This document shows positions 37,271 to 49,260 of a stretch of 64,000 nt of DNA, in pieces. Below the pieces are notes generated by a model. It did no database searches and was not told the DNA's origin. It worked only from the letters and a program-made list of their open reading frames with translations. The DNA lies in NCBI GenBank assembly GCA_009617715.1, contig VTFK01000077.1, positions 62,001-126,000 of the forward strand, written 5' to 3'. A program made the translations under genes and the position numbers. The DNA is from Plectrocnemia conspersa. Its lineage: Eukaryota > Arthropoda > Insecta > Trichoptera > Polycentropodidae. The first letter of the stretch is position 1. Each line of letters opens with the position of its first letter.

Positions 37271-38060
37271 ATGCTTCGGTTAAAACGTTAATTAAGATAC
37301 GTTTCACAAAATTCTCGGAAATAAAAATTGTTAAACCAATTACTCTAACGACGTAATCGCATTCGAAAAGGTCAATTTTGTAATTGTCGATTTAACAACT
37401 TCTGTAGAATCCAACAGCGCCGATAACGACCAGATGACACGTAATAATGCATGCAAATAATTGTTAGTTACCATATCGTTATGGCATACTAACGTGTAAC
37501 CGCGGTACACGTGTAACGCAAGTCTCCACTTTTTACACAATGGAAAATTAAATATTCCATATGTTTTTGTCTCAATCGAAAAGCTCTCTTTCTTCAGCAA
37601 GCGTGAAAACGCGTCGAACGCAAAAGCATTGCGTATTCATCACGTAATGTCTTAATTTTCTACTTCTATTATTTCCGATTGCGTTTGATACATTTATCAT
37701 TGTCGATCGGCGTGAACGGCTAACGTATTTTTAATTATCGTAATGGCTTCACATATTCACACACCGTCAATAAAAAAAGTCAATATATAACCAAAACACA
37801 CTAGAGCTATTTAAATTTTCCGTTAAGTTTAACCGCGCGGCTGTAACGCCGAGTGTTGAAAACTTTAATTGAATTAATTTTAAAGTTTTCGTTCGCCGCG
37901 TAAAAAACATAACTAAATCTCGGCTCTGGAAAAAAGTTTCAATATTTAAAATTTATTGCGAACAACGTGCCGTAAACTCTTCATGCTTTTAATTAAAGCG
38001 ATCCCATGCAAAAAAGATGGAGGGTGAAAGAAAGATGAAAAAAAAACTCGACCCAAAGTA
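37270..38060. promoter_or_regulatory. Large GC-elevated island
   Basis: Nearly 0.8 kb of complex, CpG-bearing sequence, free of the repeats seen elsewhere. It contains GGTACACGTGTAAC (37503-37516), an E-box in a near-palindrome. The 86-codon reverse frame 37340-37600 is unrecognised. Candidate regulatory element. Confidence 0.35.
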
Positions 38061-38870
38061 TGCGTTCAAGTGTAAAATAGACGATATTTTTTACTTTGGA
38101 ACTTGAACAGATTATCTTTAACGAATTTAATAGCTTAAGACTATTTTTTATCCTAATCAATAGCGAATTTAACTATTATTAATTAATGCGCAACGCATAA
38201 AATCTAATAACTCTTTCAAATAAAATTGAATCATGCCTATACAGTTAAAGCGATTATAACATATTACCAATTATGGAACTGAATCAGTTATTGCATTACG
38301 TTTTAATACAACAGAGCGTATTTGCATTAATTTTAATTTAATACATCGATGTTTTAAACATTTATTAGCATTGCGGTTTGATAATGAACGAGCTTTATGT
38401 TAATTCTTTAATATGACAAATTAAAATATCCACAAAATTTAAATTAATAATTATTACGAGAAGCGAGTCATATTATAATTATTTTATTAACATATTCACA
38501 GAACTATTAATTTTCTATTTATTGTTCTTTGATTTATACTGCGTTTGTGCATCAAATATTCAGAAAAGAATATCTGGCTTATAACGTTGTTCTTATGGCT
38601 CAGAGATTTTGTATCATATTAATTTTCAAAAGTCGAATGAATAGTTTCACTTAAACCTCAATGTGCACTTTAATAAATTTATTTAGTAATAATAATAATA
38701 AAAAAAAATTAAAAATCATAGCAATTCTATTATTAACAATAGATTTTAATTAGTAAAAGTATTTTTATTCATAAATATTATATTAATTACATTTTGATAT
38801 TAAGCGAAAGCTTAACGAATGAAATTGCATTGTGGTTAGTAACATTATTGCACTATTTTACACGTAAACG
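38060..38870. other. AT-rich spacer
   Basis: AT-rich with a short AAT run near 38687-38701; nothing else. Confidence 0.45.
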
Positions 38871-39090
38871 ATGCTTTAGATCCGGGTTTGACCCAGTGGC
38901 GCCCCTGCCAAACCGAAAATGACTACCCCTGACGCTCTACTTCCTAACAACAGCAATAATCCGGGTTGCGGAGGAATTAGCCAGGGTGCGCCACAACTGG
39001 CTTAATAACTGGGATGAGCGTAGCTGACTGCCAAATCAACCAGCATGAAAAGTTAGCCAAGCTCGAAACGGCAGGGGAGCCGAAACAATT
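38870..39090 (+). other. Isolated GC-rich block ending in a T run
   Basis: About 220 bp of GC-rich sequence with sharp edges in AT-rich DNA. It starts GATCCGGGTTTGACCCAG, an inverted CCGGGTTTGACCC head, and ends GAGCCGAAACAATTTTTTTT, a T run of the kind that stops Pol III. A 26-codon open tail from ATG 39014 (MSVADCQINQHEKLAKLETA) reads like protein but is short and has no partner. Possibilities are a small Pol III RNA, a decayed transposon piece, or a short coding remnant. I recognise none of them. Confidence 0.3.
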
Positions 39091-39309
39091 TTTTTTATAT
39101 TTTTTTTATAATCCTTTGGCTCAGTAATAAGTTAAGTTTCGCGTTATGACGTTAATGTCCGAAAAAGAAAACACACTTTGGTAAAGTTGCGCCGACGAGC
39201 CGTGTTAGTCGCCGGTTTTAACTCATACCGTAAAATTATTATTAGTTTAAATATCGTTCTGTCACGCGATATCTTTTGCTCGAAACTTTACGTTCTTTAT
39301 GAAGATGTC

Positions 39310-40325
39310 TGGAATTGACATGTCAATTATCCTTAATAAAATTTTATTTCGTAGGCCAATTATGGTTGGTAATATGACTTCTAATTTTAAATTGCTATGG
39401 TTGAATTATCTATGATATATTTTTGTTGATTTTACAAAATGACTTTATATGTATTGGTGTGAATTATAGTTCAAAGTTAACAATCGTAAATATTAACCAC
39501 TAATAACTAAAAAAATAAAAAATTTTGAACTAATTTATACAAATATTTTATAAATTATCATTGTGCCATATATATGTTTTAAAGTAAAGTGTGTAATATT
39601 TATATTTGATCAAAATATCAATAATAAATAAAAAATAAAAATATTTTATTCTGATATGATTTAGATGACATAAAGTCTAAGCTGATTAACTTATGCTATA
39701 CTTGATTAATTACTATATGGATTTAAATTTCGAAAAGTTCTTTAATTTATTAAAATAAGAAATCTCCTTTCTTCTCACAGTTCAAATTGCATCTTTGTAC
39801 ACCATATTTTTAGATGTTAAACAAAATGATGGAATTATTTTTGGACTGTTACAGTATTGCTTTCAGTGACGATTGAGTTTGATTTTTTCTTGGAAAGTAT
39901 TTTTTTTATTCCCTATTTTGGAAATGATTTATATGGCACATGAATCGAAATGGTCTGAACAAAGTGGTATTATTAGGTAATTTTCACCCTAGTAAGCCAA
40001 TTCACACGATATATGTAAAAAAAATACATTTAATGTATTTTTTTGCTATTTATTTATTATTATTTATCAAATCAACGTTTCTCGTTTAACTGCGTTGATT
40101 GATTTTACTACTTTTTGTATTAGTGTGATTTAACATTTTTTTTAAATAAAATTCCGTTAATTTATTTTAATATTTTTTATATATTTTTCGGCTTTTTTGG
40201 ATTTTTTTAGGTCAATTTAGAAACCCTCAATATTTTTTTTTAAAATTAATATAACATTTTTTGTTATGTTGTAATTTATAAAAAATATTATTTCAATATA
40301 ATGTTTTTTATTTATTATTTCTTCA
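39310..40325. other. AT-rich spacer
   Basis: AT-rich. A short echo of repeat family B (TCTGATATGATTTA) lies at about 39650-39663. Nothing else is seen. Confidence 0.4.
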
Positions 40326-40326
40326 G

Positions 40327-40327
40327 T

Positions 40328-40372
<45 letters not shown>

Positions 40373-40373
40373 G
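40327..40373. repeat. TA dinucleotide microsatellite inside an inverted pair
   Basis: An almost uninterrupted TA run bounded by AGTTATATATA on the left and TATATATATGTAACT on the right, so the tract can fold into a long hairpin. It lies directly beside the piggyBac-like end to 40445. Confidence 0.7.
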
Positions 40374-40377
40374 TAAC

Positions 40378-40445
40378 TATCTGGGGTACCTTAAAACAGT
40401 AAAATATCGACCTCCGTACATGTACGGCGATACCACTTTAAAGGG
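40378..40445. mobile_element. Isolated piggyBac-like end with palindrome
   Basis: Read on the reverse strand, the segment begins CCCTTTAAAGTGGTATCGCC directly after TTAA (40446-40449), the layout of a piggyBac terminus. Just inside lies a perfect 14-bp palindrome, CCGTACATGTACGG, at 40414-40427. No matching opposite end was found within a few kilobases to the left, so this is a truncated or one-ended remnant. Confidence 0.5.
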
Positions 40446-40609
40446 TTAAAAGTGAGTGTGTTGGATTATTTGGTAACCAGACAGAGAAGCATGCTATACA
40501 AGGCACACAATAACCTCGAGCTTCTCAATTAATTAAAAAGCCCGAGCGTTTTGCATGACAAATCTTAATATTTTTGCAGATGTTTAATATATTCCAATAG
40601 AATCTGTAC

Positions 40610-40915
40610 TCATTTTGAAATAGGACATCCAAAACGGTTACCTTTTCTGTGCGTGGCGCACATTGCTATGTATTTCATAATCAAAATTAATTGGTTATAT
40701 CGTTCTAGAAAGGGTCGTAAAATAACATTTTTTATGCTGGATGGTAATCTATTAGCTGATAACCACTTACATAGATTTTTTAAATCAAATTGATGTATTA
40801 TATTTATTAATGAGGCATCAGCAAAAGTAATAATTTTAATAATATCAATAATAAACAGAAGATACATCAATAGGCCGAAATTAGAAACTAATATAATGCC
40901 TATTAAATTAAACAT
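40610..40915 (-). pseudogene. LINE reverse transcriptase fragment
   Basis: The reverse frame (101 codons) contains YLLFIIDIIKIITFADASLI, matching the YINDI...FADD region of non-LTR reverse transcriptases, then LKNLCKWLSANRLPSSIKN, matching the L..WL..N.L..N..K motif that follows it. The second Asp of FADD is replaced by Ala (FADA), so it cannot be active. Upstream and downstream domains are absent. A CR1- or RTE-type element is likely. Confidence 0.75.
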
Positions 40916-41570
40916 AAACGTTTTATTAGATGTTTAATTATTCATTAACAATATCAATAAATATACAGAAGTGTTTTTTTTTATAAAATGGTAATTAATA
41001 CTAGTACATGCATGGTTACTGTTTAATACCGAAAGAGAAAATAGACGTCAAACTTTTATGATAATATAATCTAGAAACCTGTTGTTGACGTCCGTTTCGC
41101 ATGTTGTATGCATTCAGAAATGTTTGACGTTTGAGTTAGTCGGCTTCGACCGAACTTATGAATCGGTCAAATTTTTGGATTCTAAAACTAGTCTACCTAT
41201 CCCGATACTTTATATATATAATTTTACTTAGATTTAAAGGAACTATGTTAAAAATAAATATAAGGTATTTAAGGATTATTATAAGTTATTCACTATTATG
41301 TAATTACCGTTGTTTTCAGTATGTTTAGCTAGTATATTTTTTTTAATCTATGATTTTATTGTGTCTTTCAAATCAAACCAAACCAAAAGACTATGAAATC
41401 AGAGATTCTAATATATTCACCACTGAATGTCAATCTTATTATATATCTCATATTGAATGTTGTATTTTAATACATAAATCACTGGTTTATGACGGTTATT
41501 GTAAATTTTAACAGTGAGTTAAATTGTAATTTGATTATTTTATAATAAATCCCGATCACACCCCAACTAT
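40916..41570. other. AT-rich spacer
   Basis: Mostly AT-rich; a slightly more complex patch at 41080-41200. Nothing recognised. Confidence 0.4.
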
Positions 41571-42360
41571 TAGATTCTAGTGACTAGATCATCGAAACTC
41601 AAACACAAACAATTTCTGTCACGTTATATCAATAGCCCCCTGAACACAATTTCCAGCAGCGTACGTCCTTGCAATTTTGACAAGACCCAGTTGACCCAGT
41701 GGCAGCCTGTACTGGATTAGAACGTATCGGCTTCAATAAACAATAATTGTTTGGACCCCCGGCTGCACTGCACTGCACTGGCTAATGCAACGGAACCCGG
41801 GACACAAACATATCTCACCGGTTAAGCATTCTTTATTGCGCTTCGTGTGCATCTGCGCTCGCGTCTGATAATACCCCAGGATTCGAACTGATTATAACAA
41901 ATTGAATTTCGGTACCCATGCCATGACCCGACGCCCCCTATTCCGCAACCCTTAATTTAATAAGGTCAACAATCGACAAGCGTAACGTGTATTAACAACT
42001 GTATTACGCAGAAATCCACTTAAAAGTCCGGACGGGAAAGCGCTACTAAATCACCCAGAAATCGGAGATCGTTTCAATTATAATTGTGCATGCATGATAA
42101 TAATACAAATTTCGTTAATTGGTCGCTGAAAGGGATTTCAGGGAATGCGATAAGCATCGGCATATCGGAACAACGGGCCCATAGATAAATATGATAGGTA
42201 GCGCGTAGGCACTACACGTCATGCATATCGCTCGATTATGATACGGACGAGGGATTTTGATGTTTGATTTTGGGGTTGAATTAAATTTGTATTCGATAGT
42301 CAGGAGCTGTGGTTCATTTTAATGTAATCGTTGTCGATAACGTTCAGTACTTGTTATGGG
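41570..42360. promoter_or_regulatory. Large GC-elevated, enhancer-like island
   Basis: About 0.8 kb of complex sequence. ACAATAATTGT at 41740-41750 is an inverted pair of SOX-type ACAAT sites separated by one base. A CTGCACTGCACTGCACTGG tandem of CTGCA-type units lies at 41763-41781. GTGCATGCATGATA near 42087 is another palindromic piece. No credible open frame. Candidate regulatory element. Confidence 0.4.
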
Positions 42361-42719
42361 TTTGAATAAACAAAATACGCAGATATGTATATGTATGTAT
42401 AATACATAAGTACTGCTCCTTGTGATTTTGTGTAAAGTGAAAACTTTAATTTGCAGTATTCTTGCTTTATGGTAAAAACACACGTTCACAAGTATATTTT
42501 TGCGTATTTTTTTAAATGCAATCTTTATATAACAATAAGCAATTCTTATAATATTTATTTATTTCCTTCTTGTTTTTCCCAGCAACTACAAAAGTCTTTC
42601 TTTCTTTAAATAATTAACATTAAATTAAAGTATGTTTAATTAGGTTAAATATAATTTTATTTTATATTTTTGACTACTTATTTAAAGAAATTTACATACC
42701 TAAGATAATTTTTCTGGGC

Positions 42720-43080
42720 TCGTATTTTTCGGGTCAGAATTTTAACATGGTTTTGGTAAGAATTTATATTAAATGGTCAGAATACTTGCGGTTAGAATAA
42801 ATATTAGATTGTCATATTTTATATTAATTGGTCAGAATAGAAATCGGATCGGTCAGAAATAATATTAAATGGTATGATTTATGTTGACACATGGTCAGAT
42901 TCGATTTTTTCAGTTGGCGATAGTGTTATCGTTTAAGATTGGTACAACTGTTCGACTGCGTCTGTCGTTTACATCTTGACAGTTCTGACGTGCCAACGCT
43001 GAATCAACAGCTCTTGTCAACACCAACTATTAGACCTTCGCTAATACCACCACTACGGTGAATGATATTCAAAGTGTAAC
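42720..43080. repeat. GGTCAGA-rich irregular tandem and possible LTR-like segment
   Basis: GGTCAGA/GGTCAGAAT occurs five times within about 170 bp (42732, 42775, 42830, 42851, 42893), usually after TTAAAT-like sequence, at irregular spacing. The adjoining 42895-43075 is GC-richer and, reversed, starts TGTTACACTTTG, a TG start like that of many BEL/Pao or Ty3 LTRs. No matching CA end, primer site or coding region was found, so a solo LTR is only a possibility. Confidence 0.3.
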
Positions 43081-43249
43081 ATTCTAAAATAAAACAAAAT
43101 TTATTTTATAACATGGTTTTTATTTATTAATAATTACAAATTTATATAGGAAAAGGGAGGCGTCTTGCTACCGCTCGCGCCGACTTTCACTGTAGAATCA
43201 AACAACCTAACTTTTTTTTAAATGATATTGTATTGATTTGTTCTCATTT

Positions 43250-43595
43250 CGATATATCTTGTAATTGTCCAGTATCATCCAATCTATGACTAACTGTTCT
43301 AATAGCGAAGACGCATATGTGAATACCACAATTGAAATGAGATAATAAAATAGGTTAACTTCAACTTTCCTGCGTAAAATATGTGACTAATGTCTGTAAA
43401 GAAAATAAATCTATTTATACAATATTCGTGTAGTAGTAAGCAAAAACAATTATAACTGGTACGGTAGAAATGCAATAAAGTTTGACAAACTTAATGAACA
43501 TACCTAGCTTATTTTTACTTATATTTAGAACGCCCGATCTATCAGGCTTACTGAATAATGTTTTCTTTTATAATATATAAATTTACGTAAATATG

Positions 43596-43647
<52 letters not shown>

Positions 43648-44620
43648 TTTAAAAAAAAAAATACTCGTTTTAAAATATATTTAATTAAAGTATACCTATT
43701 TATATGTTGTTTATTAGTCAGAGCTTTTAAATATTCATTGTAATGTCAATCAATTATTATTAACAATATATAGTAAAATAATAATCTTTGTGAGGTAGCG
43801 AAGTATAGTGTTTCACTATGTATATTAAAGTTTTTTTTACTAAGGCTGTTAGTTTGAAAGCAGATTAATTGGCATATGTCAAAAGTTTGGACATATCTAC
43901 ACAAATACGTGAAGTATTAAATAAAAACTATTTTTGTCGGACATTATTTACCTTTTTCTGTTGGTAGCTTTTAAAAATATTTACATATTTAATTTCGTAT
44001 TACTTTTGGCTCATATTTATGCTTATAACATTTTATTATCTCTATTATTTATTTTTCATAAATAAACAATCTAAATTATTAAAAACTTTACATTTAATAA
44101 TACAATAATTTAAAAAAGTACTAGAGGTATTTATTCACAACCAGATCACATTTCTTATTCGCAGTAATGTGCTTGCGAAAATAAAAACTACATCTGAGAT
44201 ATATGTAATAGCTTGTGTCAATTATAAAATTAAATAATTGTAGGCATTTTGACTACAAATTACTTGAATGCAATGGTAACCGAAAATATACAAAGTTTTT
44301 ATGATATTATAAATTAATCGCGAAATTACTGAGCTATATATAATTTCTTCTCGAAAATACCTTAATTATATTAAATGCCTTTTAATTACTATAATGTTAA
44401 TCGTATGCAATTGAGATGTTACACGTCAAGACTTTTAGCGTCGAATTCAATTGGCCCAACTATACAGCATTTAATCTACTGTCAAAACAAATTATAAGTT
44501 TGATAGATAAAATAATAATAATAACAGTAACGTTTATTTTTAATTCATAATCAATGTGTGATGTATGTAACGAGTACGATATTCATTAATTAATCACCAT
44601 TGATATATTACACAAGCATA
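43250..44620. other. AT-rich spacer with TA microsatellite
   Basis: AT-rich. A pure TA run of about 48 bp lies at 43597-43644. No gene. Confidence 0.5.
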
Positions 44621-45210
44621 CATTTTACGTTAATTACGCCAGACTCTCCTGTTGTTGTTGTCCTTCCAGCCGTCCAATAAAACAAATTGACTAAACTAAT
44701 CAGTGAATAGGAAAAGTCGAATCTGGGGGGCCGTTGCGTAATTAAATTACGCTTCTAAATCTAATCGAACGATTGATCTATCGTATTAACCTGTCATTAT
44801 GTAGCCGCTTCGCGTGATTGCCTCAGATAAAATCCTCGGGGCGAAGTGTTCGCGATTCGAACACACACGCACACACAGGCACACCTAGGGGTCGGTTGGT
44901 TTAGGTTTGAGGGTTGGATGAATAAAATTTTCCACGATGGGGTTAAATTACCGAGTTTTTCTGGTGCGGGTCTGGGAGGAAATGCGGCTCACCTTTGTGG
45001 CGCAATCACATCTCCAACTCCGCCACAGATAGCGCGGTAGGAAGGAAACACGACTGCTAGATAACAGATGATTGATTACAAATCACAGGATCCCTCCTCG
45101 TTTTATCCTGCCGCCTCGGGTGAGAGAGCAGGACGTGCTCCTGCACGCCAGCGCCGGAAAACACACACAAATATTTTACCGACGTGAAATACATACACAA
45201 ACATTGAAAA
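44620..45210. promoter_or_regulatory. GC-elevated island with CA tract
   Basis: Complex CpG-bearing block with a short CA-rich tract (44861-44884) and an inverted GCAGGA-cgtgc-TCCTGC near 45128-45144. The open frames 44846-45040 and 45072-45269 are unrecognised. Candidate regulatory element. Confidence 0.35.
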
Positions 45211-46540
45211 CGTCTTCATATTTTCATTGGTTGAATACACAAATGATACTATACAACTTTTTTAAATAAAGTTTTATTTTATTGCATTATTCTTTTCAAA
45301 TACATAAATTTATTATAAATAACATTTAAAAAATATTAAATCACAAGTCAAATACTTGACAACATTGCTTTAAAGGTTGGAAAGAAGTATTTTAGTGAAG
45401 TTAGTAAAGTATTTGATATTTTTTATAAATTAAATAAAGGACCACCTTTCATAACTAAACAACTTCATTATATTTTTTAATTCCCAATTTTAATATTCAA
45501 AAGGTTTAGTATTCAAATTAATAAAAATGTATTATTATTTTTTTAATTTTGGATACAATAACACAATAATTAGAACTTTAAAATGGGCGATACTTAAATA
45601 GAAGCTTTGTTAATTGCTGCCATGTGTTCGGGACTATTTTTACATTTTTGCATGCAGAGTGTAAGCATAATGTTAAATTGATGCTAAATCTTGCGTGTAT
45701 TTTATTTTAATATTAATTTAAGATTATTATCAACTGTGTATAAATTGTTATTATTTATTTATTTTTATTTTATTAATTTATTTAGCTAATGTAAAAAATT
45801 GAGTAGCATTGGTGCCACACTTTTGACAACTGCAGGAGTATAGAAAGTTTTATTTAAAAAAGTGAATAATTGCGAAACCAGATAAGCAATAAACTGTCAG
45901 TTGCAAATAAAAAAACGTATAAATGAACGCTGCAGTGAAACATTAATAACTTTACTAATATATGTATAAATGGGAAACGTTCCAATTTTAAATGACAGTT
46001 AAAAGTTACGCTGCAATTTATTTGGTGCAAGAAATAATTGAAATGATACATCCGAATATATTATTGAATGGTATTGATTTAGATTAATCACAAGAATCGG
46101 AGGTGTCCAAGATTGCACAATAATTGCGTTCGATGTTATACAATAAGAATGGCTAAATGTCGTTTCGTTTCTAGTAGAAAAACCAATGGCTAAATGCCGT
46201 AAAGAAGGAAATTTTAATTAGGTAAATTGGATACTACTCGAAACTCGAGTATTATTAAACGTTACCACCTCATTGAAACATCTAGTATTTTATTTAATTA
46301 CCATAATCAGAATATTCTACAACAATTGCTTAAAAATTAACATGCATACTATTTAGTTTGGTTAACTCTTAAACGTAATCGAGTGAAATGGCAGAGAGTT
46401 ACATAAGATATTGCAAGTTTAAACTTTGCCTTTGTACATAGTATGTTAATTTTATGTAAAAGGATTCAGTTAGATTATATTATAAATACATTCATATGTG
46501 AAACGCGATCGAATGAAATAAAAATGTCACATTTAACACG
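45210..46540. other. AT-rich spacer
   Basis: AT-rich. ATGGCTAAATGTCGT and ATGGCTAAATGCCGT occur at about 46149 and 46187, a short local repeat. No gene. Confidence 0.4.
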
Positions 46541-47290
46541 CGTCATTTAGCACCGAAACAAATTCGAAATGATTGTAAATCAGAGACGTCGGATCCTTCG
46601 TGTTTTCCGAATCGAATCGAAAGTTTTCCCGAGGAAAAGCTTAAGTGACCTACTATGATAATGCTTTCCACTCGAGTGTACATACCTTATACAGAGCGTT
46701 ATCTGATATAATGTAATGGGGCATATTCCATTTCAAATTACGTAGTTCAAATTAGTTCGAACCGGTAATTTCGCCCTAGTCACGAACTCACCCTTAATTA
46801 ACAAACGCAAAGGAATAGAAAAGTGAGATGGAGAGAGTGAAAAAATAATATACAAAAATATGGGTACAAAGGCGCAGGGCCGGCTCTGGTATTTACACAG
46901 AGTCCGAGCGACAATATCGAAATTGGGCTAACTGAAAACACGCCACAAACCAATTTTTAATTTACGTACGAACAATTTTGGACCACGCACGAATTACCAA
47001 ATTGCCGACGGGGAAAACATTGGGAAATGTTCGAATTCATTTTAAACATAAACATATAATTGTACGTGTGCCGGGTTGTTAAGTCCCCTCGCAATTGTTA
47101 CGTACCACAATGGCTAATAACGATGGCTATTTTTCCAAGAACATCCCTTTGTTTCTGTACCGATAGTTTGGGGGTGCTTGCATCGAGACATATATTAACA
47201 TTATACATTTTCATCTGCGAGTATGAAGATATGGAGCGTAAACAAAGGATTTGCGAAAGAAGACGGATGGAAGTCTCGCATGATTAATCA
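46540..47290. promoter_or_regulatory. Large GC-elevated island
   Basis: Complex sequence with several CpGs. It includes TTCCGAATCGAATCG near 46604-46618 and GTTCGAACCGG near 46755-46765. The 75-codon frame 47060-47287 is unrecognised. Candidate regulatory element. Confidence 0.35.
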
Positions 47291-47985
47291 TATAGTTCTT
47301 ACGGTTCATTACTTCACAAAAATGCTGCTAATAATCAATATGAGCAATATGAATATAAGCTTTGTACTATTATGATGAATTTGCATTTCGAACTAAATGA
47401 CGATAGAACTTCTTAACAATTTTATTCTGAATAGAATGAATAATTTAATGGAGATATTTAACTAGTCATGGAACACATTTCTAAAAAAAACTTTTTTGTA
47501 AATGTTGTTAAATATAAATCTAAATATAACCTTAATTACATATTTAGAAATAATATTGAAACAGAGAAATAAAAATATGAAAATAAAACAATTTTAATAT
47601 GCTCAAGAAGCCAATAAAACAGTTAATAAAAAGTTTCAGAATAAGACATTGAAATTTGTAATTAAAAAATAGAATAGATACAAAAAGTATGCTTGAATAA
47701 TTTTAATAATTAGCTATTTAAGAAATATGAATAAACGATTTTGTATGTTCATATGCTTTATGTTACTAGAGTACTTTAACAGATAATTTAAAATATATAT
47801 ATTTAAGTAGTATTTATATTATTCATTACTGATATATTTTATAAATAGAGAATATATAAGAGTAGCTAAGAAAATAAAAATGAAGTACATAAATACCTAT
47901 TTTATATTGTATTTTATAATATATATATATACAAAATATTTTATTCAGTTTTTTGCAATAAACTACTAGCTAATATAAATATATT
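47290..47985. other. AT-rich spacer
   Basis: AT-rich; nothing recognised. Confidence 0.45.
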
Positions 47986-48560
47986 TTTTATTACAAATCT
48001 AACAATTATAACTTTACTGTTTTTTCTGGACATCATACAACAATAATCATATAGTTAAATAATAATAATAATAATAAAATCTCACATATTTTTTCCATCT
48101 TAATAAGAAGCTAGGTCGCACGTACAAGTGAAGCTTTCTTAAGAGCTGACGTTCTAGCCATGACGGGCAAGAATAAGGGACGCGATCGTGACTTTCTAAA
48201 ACACTTTCGGGTTTTGAAACCGAAGGGGTGTGCGTTTGCAGCTAAAATAGACGCCGGAAAGCTAGTAACAGTTTATTCTGTTAAGTTGTACAATTGACAA
48301 AAGCGAAATATTGTAGAGTTGTAAATATTTTATAGAATGCGCGCTTAAGAAAAATCTGATGCAGAAGTGATGTTTTCTGGATAATCTGCTGATGTCTCTC
48401 GTGTTTGTTGTTGTGCTCGTGTCTACCGTCTCGAATTACTTGATTGATAGTCTGCTGACAAAGTGCCAGATCTTTTATATTCTTAATTCGAGACATCACG
48501 AATCAGAGATGCAAAAATGAATTAGCCAGTTGCATCGCTTTCATATTTGATCAACGAAAT
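47985..48560 (+). repeat. Dispersed repeat family G, copy 2, with coding-like core
   Basis: Left part (TTTTTATTACAAATCTAACA) matches 50835 onward in copy 3; right part matches copy 1 (16738-17190). In the core, a + frame open from about 48115 to 48297 reads MTGKNKGRDRDFLKHFRVLK, then PKGCAFAAKIDAGKL. Copy 3 retains MGKKNGRDRNFFRQ and copy 1 FATKINAGK, so similarity follows one reading frame. A 72-codon reverse frame (48281-48499) overlaps the right part. Likely an old transposon of unknown class. Confidence 0.45.
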
Positions 48561-48564
48561 ATAT

Positions 48565-49260
48565 TTACGCCTTGAAGTATAACTTCAAGATAAAATTTAT
48601 AAATCGTTAATGCAGAGGGTAGACAACACTAGCAGTTATTACGCTGCTTAGACGTATTGTCTGTTTCATCCTTTACGCACAAAAAAGTAGTTTTTCTGAT
48701 CATTACATATATATTTTCTGATAACTATGGTATCTGTTAGCACTACTGTTGCAATTGTATAATACGTAATTGTGATATTGAGTACTTTCTCATTGTTATT
48801 TTGTCAAAACGCGTTGCTATTTCCTTTTCATAAGCTCGAAATTGTCGTTTGAATGACGCGTAAACTGCGCAGCTGGGTAGACTTCCCGCAAGTGTTTGTT
48901 TGAGAAAAGTTTAAGCATGTTGAAATTAATGTCAAAAACTATCCAATTTTTCCATAATTTCGATTACAGATTAAAGAATAATATACCTAATTATATTTTT
49001 GATTTGTTTGTTTGTAAATTTAAGTATTATTCTATATGTCCAGTGTAAACAAACCATATGTTATCATATTTGTATTTATATTATTAAAAAAAAAGTGCAA
49101 AATTAAAGTCATGTACAATGTAATTGTCTAGTTTTACTGTATATATGCTTAGCGAAAATATTTTTTTATTATTAAAATTTTCAATTAAATAGATTAATCA
49201 AATAATAATTATTTAATATTTAAAGTGCCTATAGATTGCACTAAATTATTCAGCATATTT
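48565..49260. other. AT-rich spacer
   Basis: Mostly AT-rich; 48600-48920 is somewhat more complex. Nothing recognised. Confidence 0.4.

Noticed and set aside
40327..43644. TA repeats at 40327-40373 and 43597-43644 as parts of one element
   Set aside because: The flanks do not match each other; plain microsatellites are enough, though the first may mark a deletion point.
43791..43830. let-7-like seed TGAGGTAG next to a small hairpin
   Set aside because: Only the first eight bases match let-7; the rest of the mature sequence and a proper precursor fold are absent.
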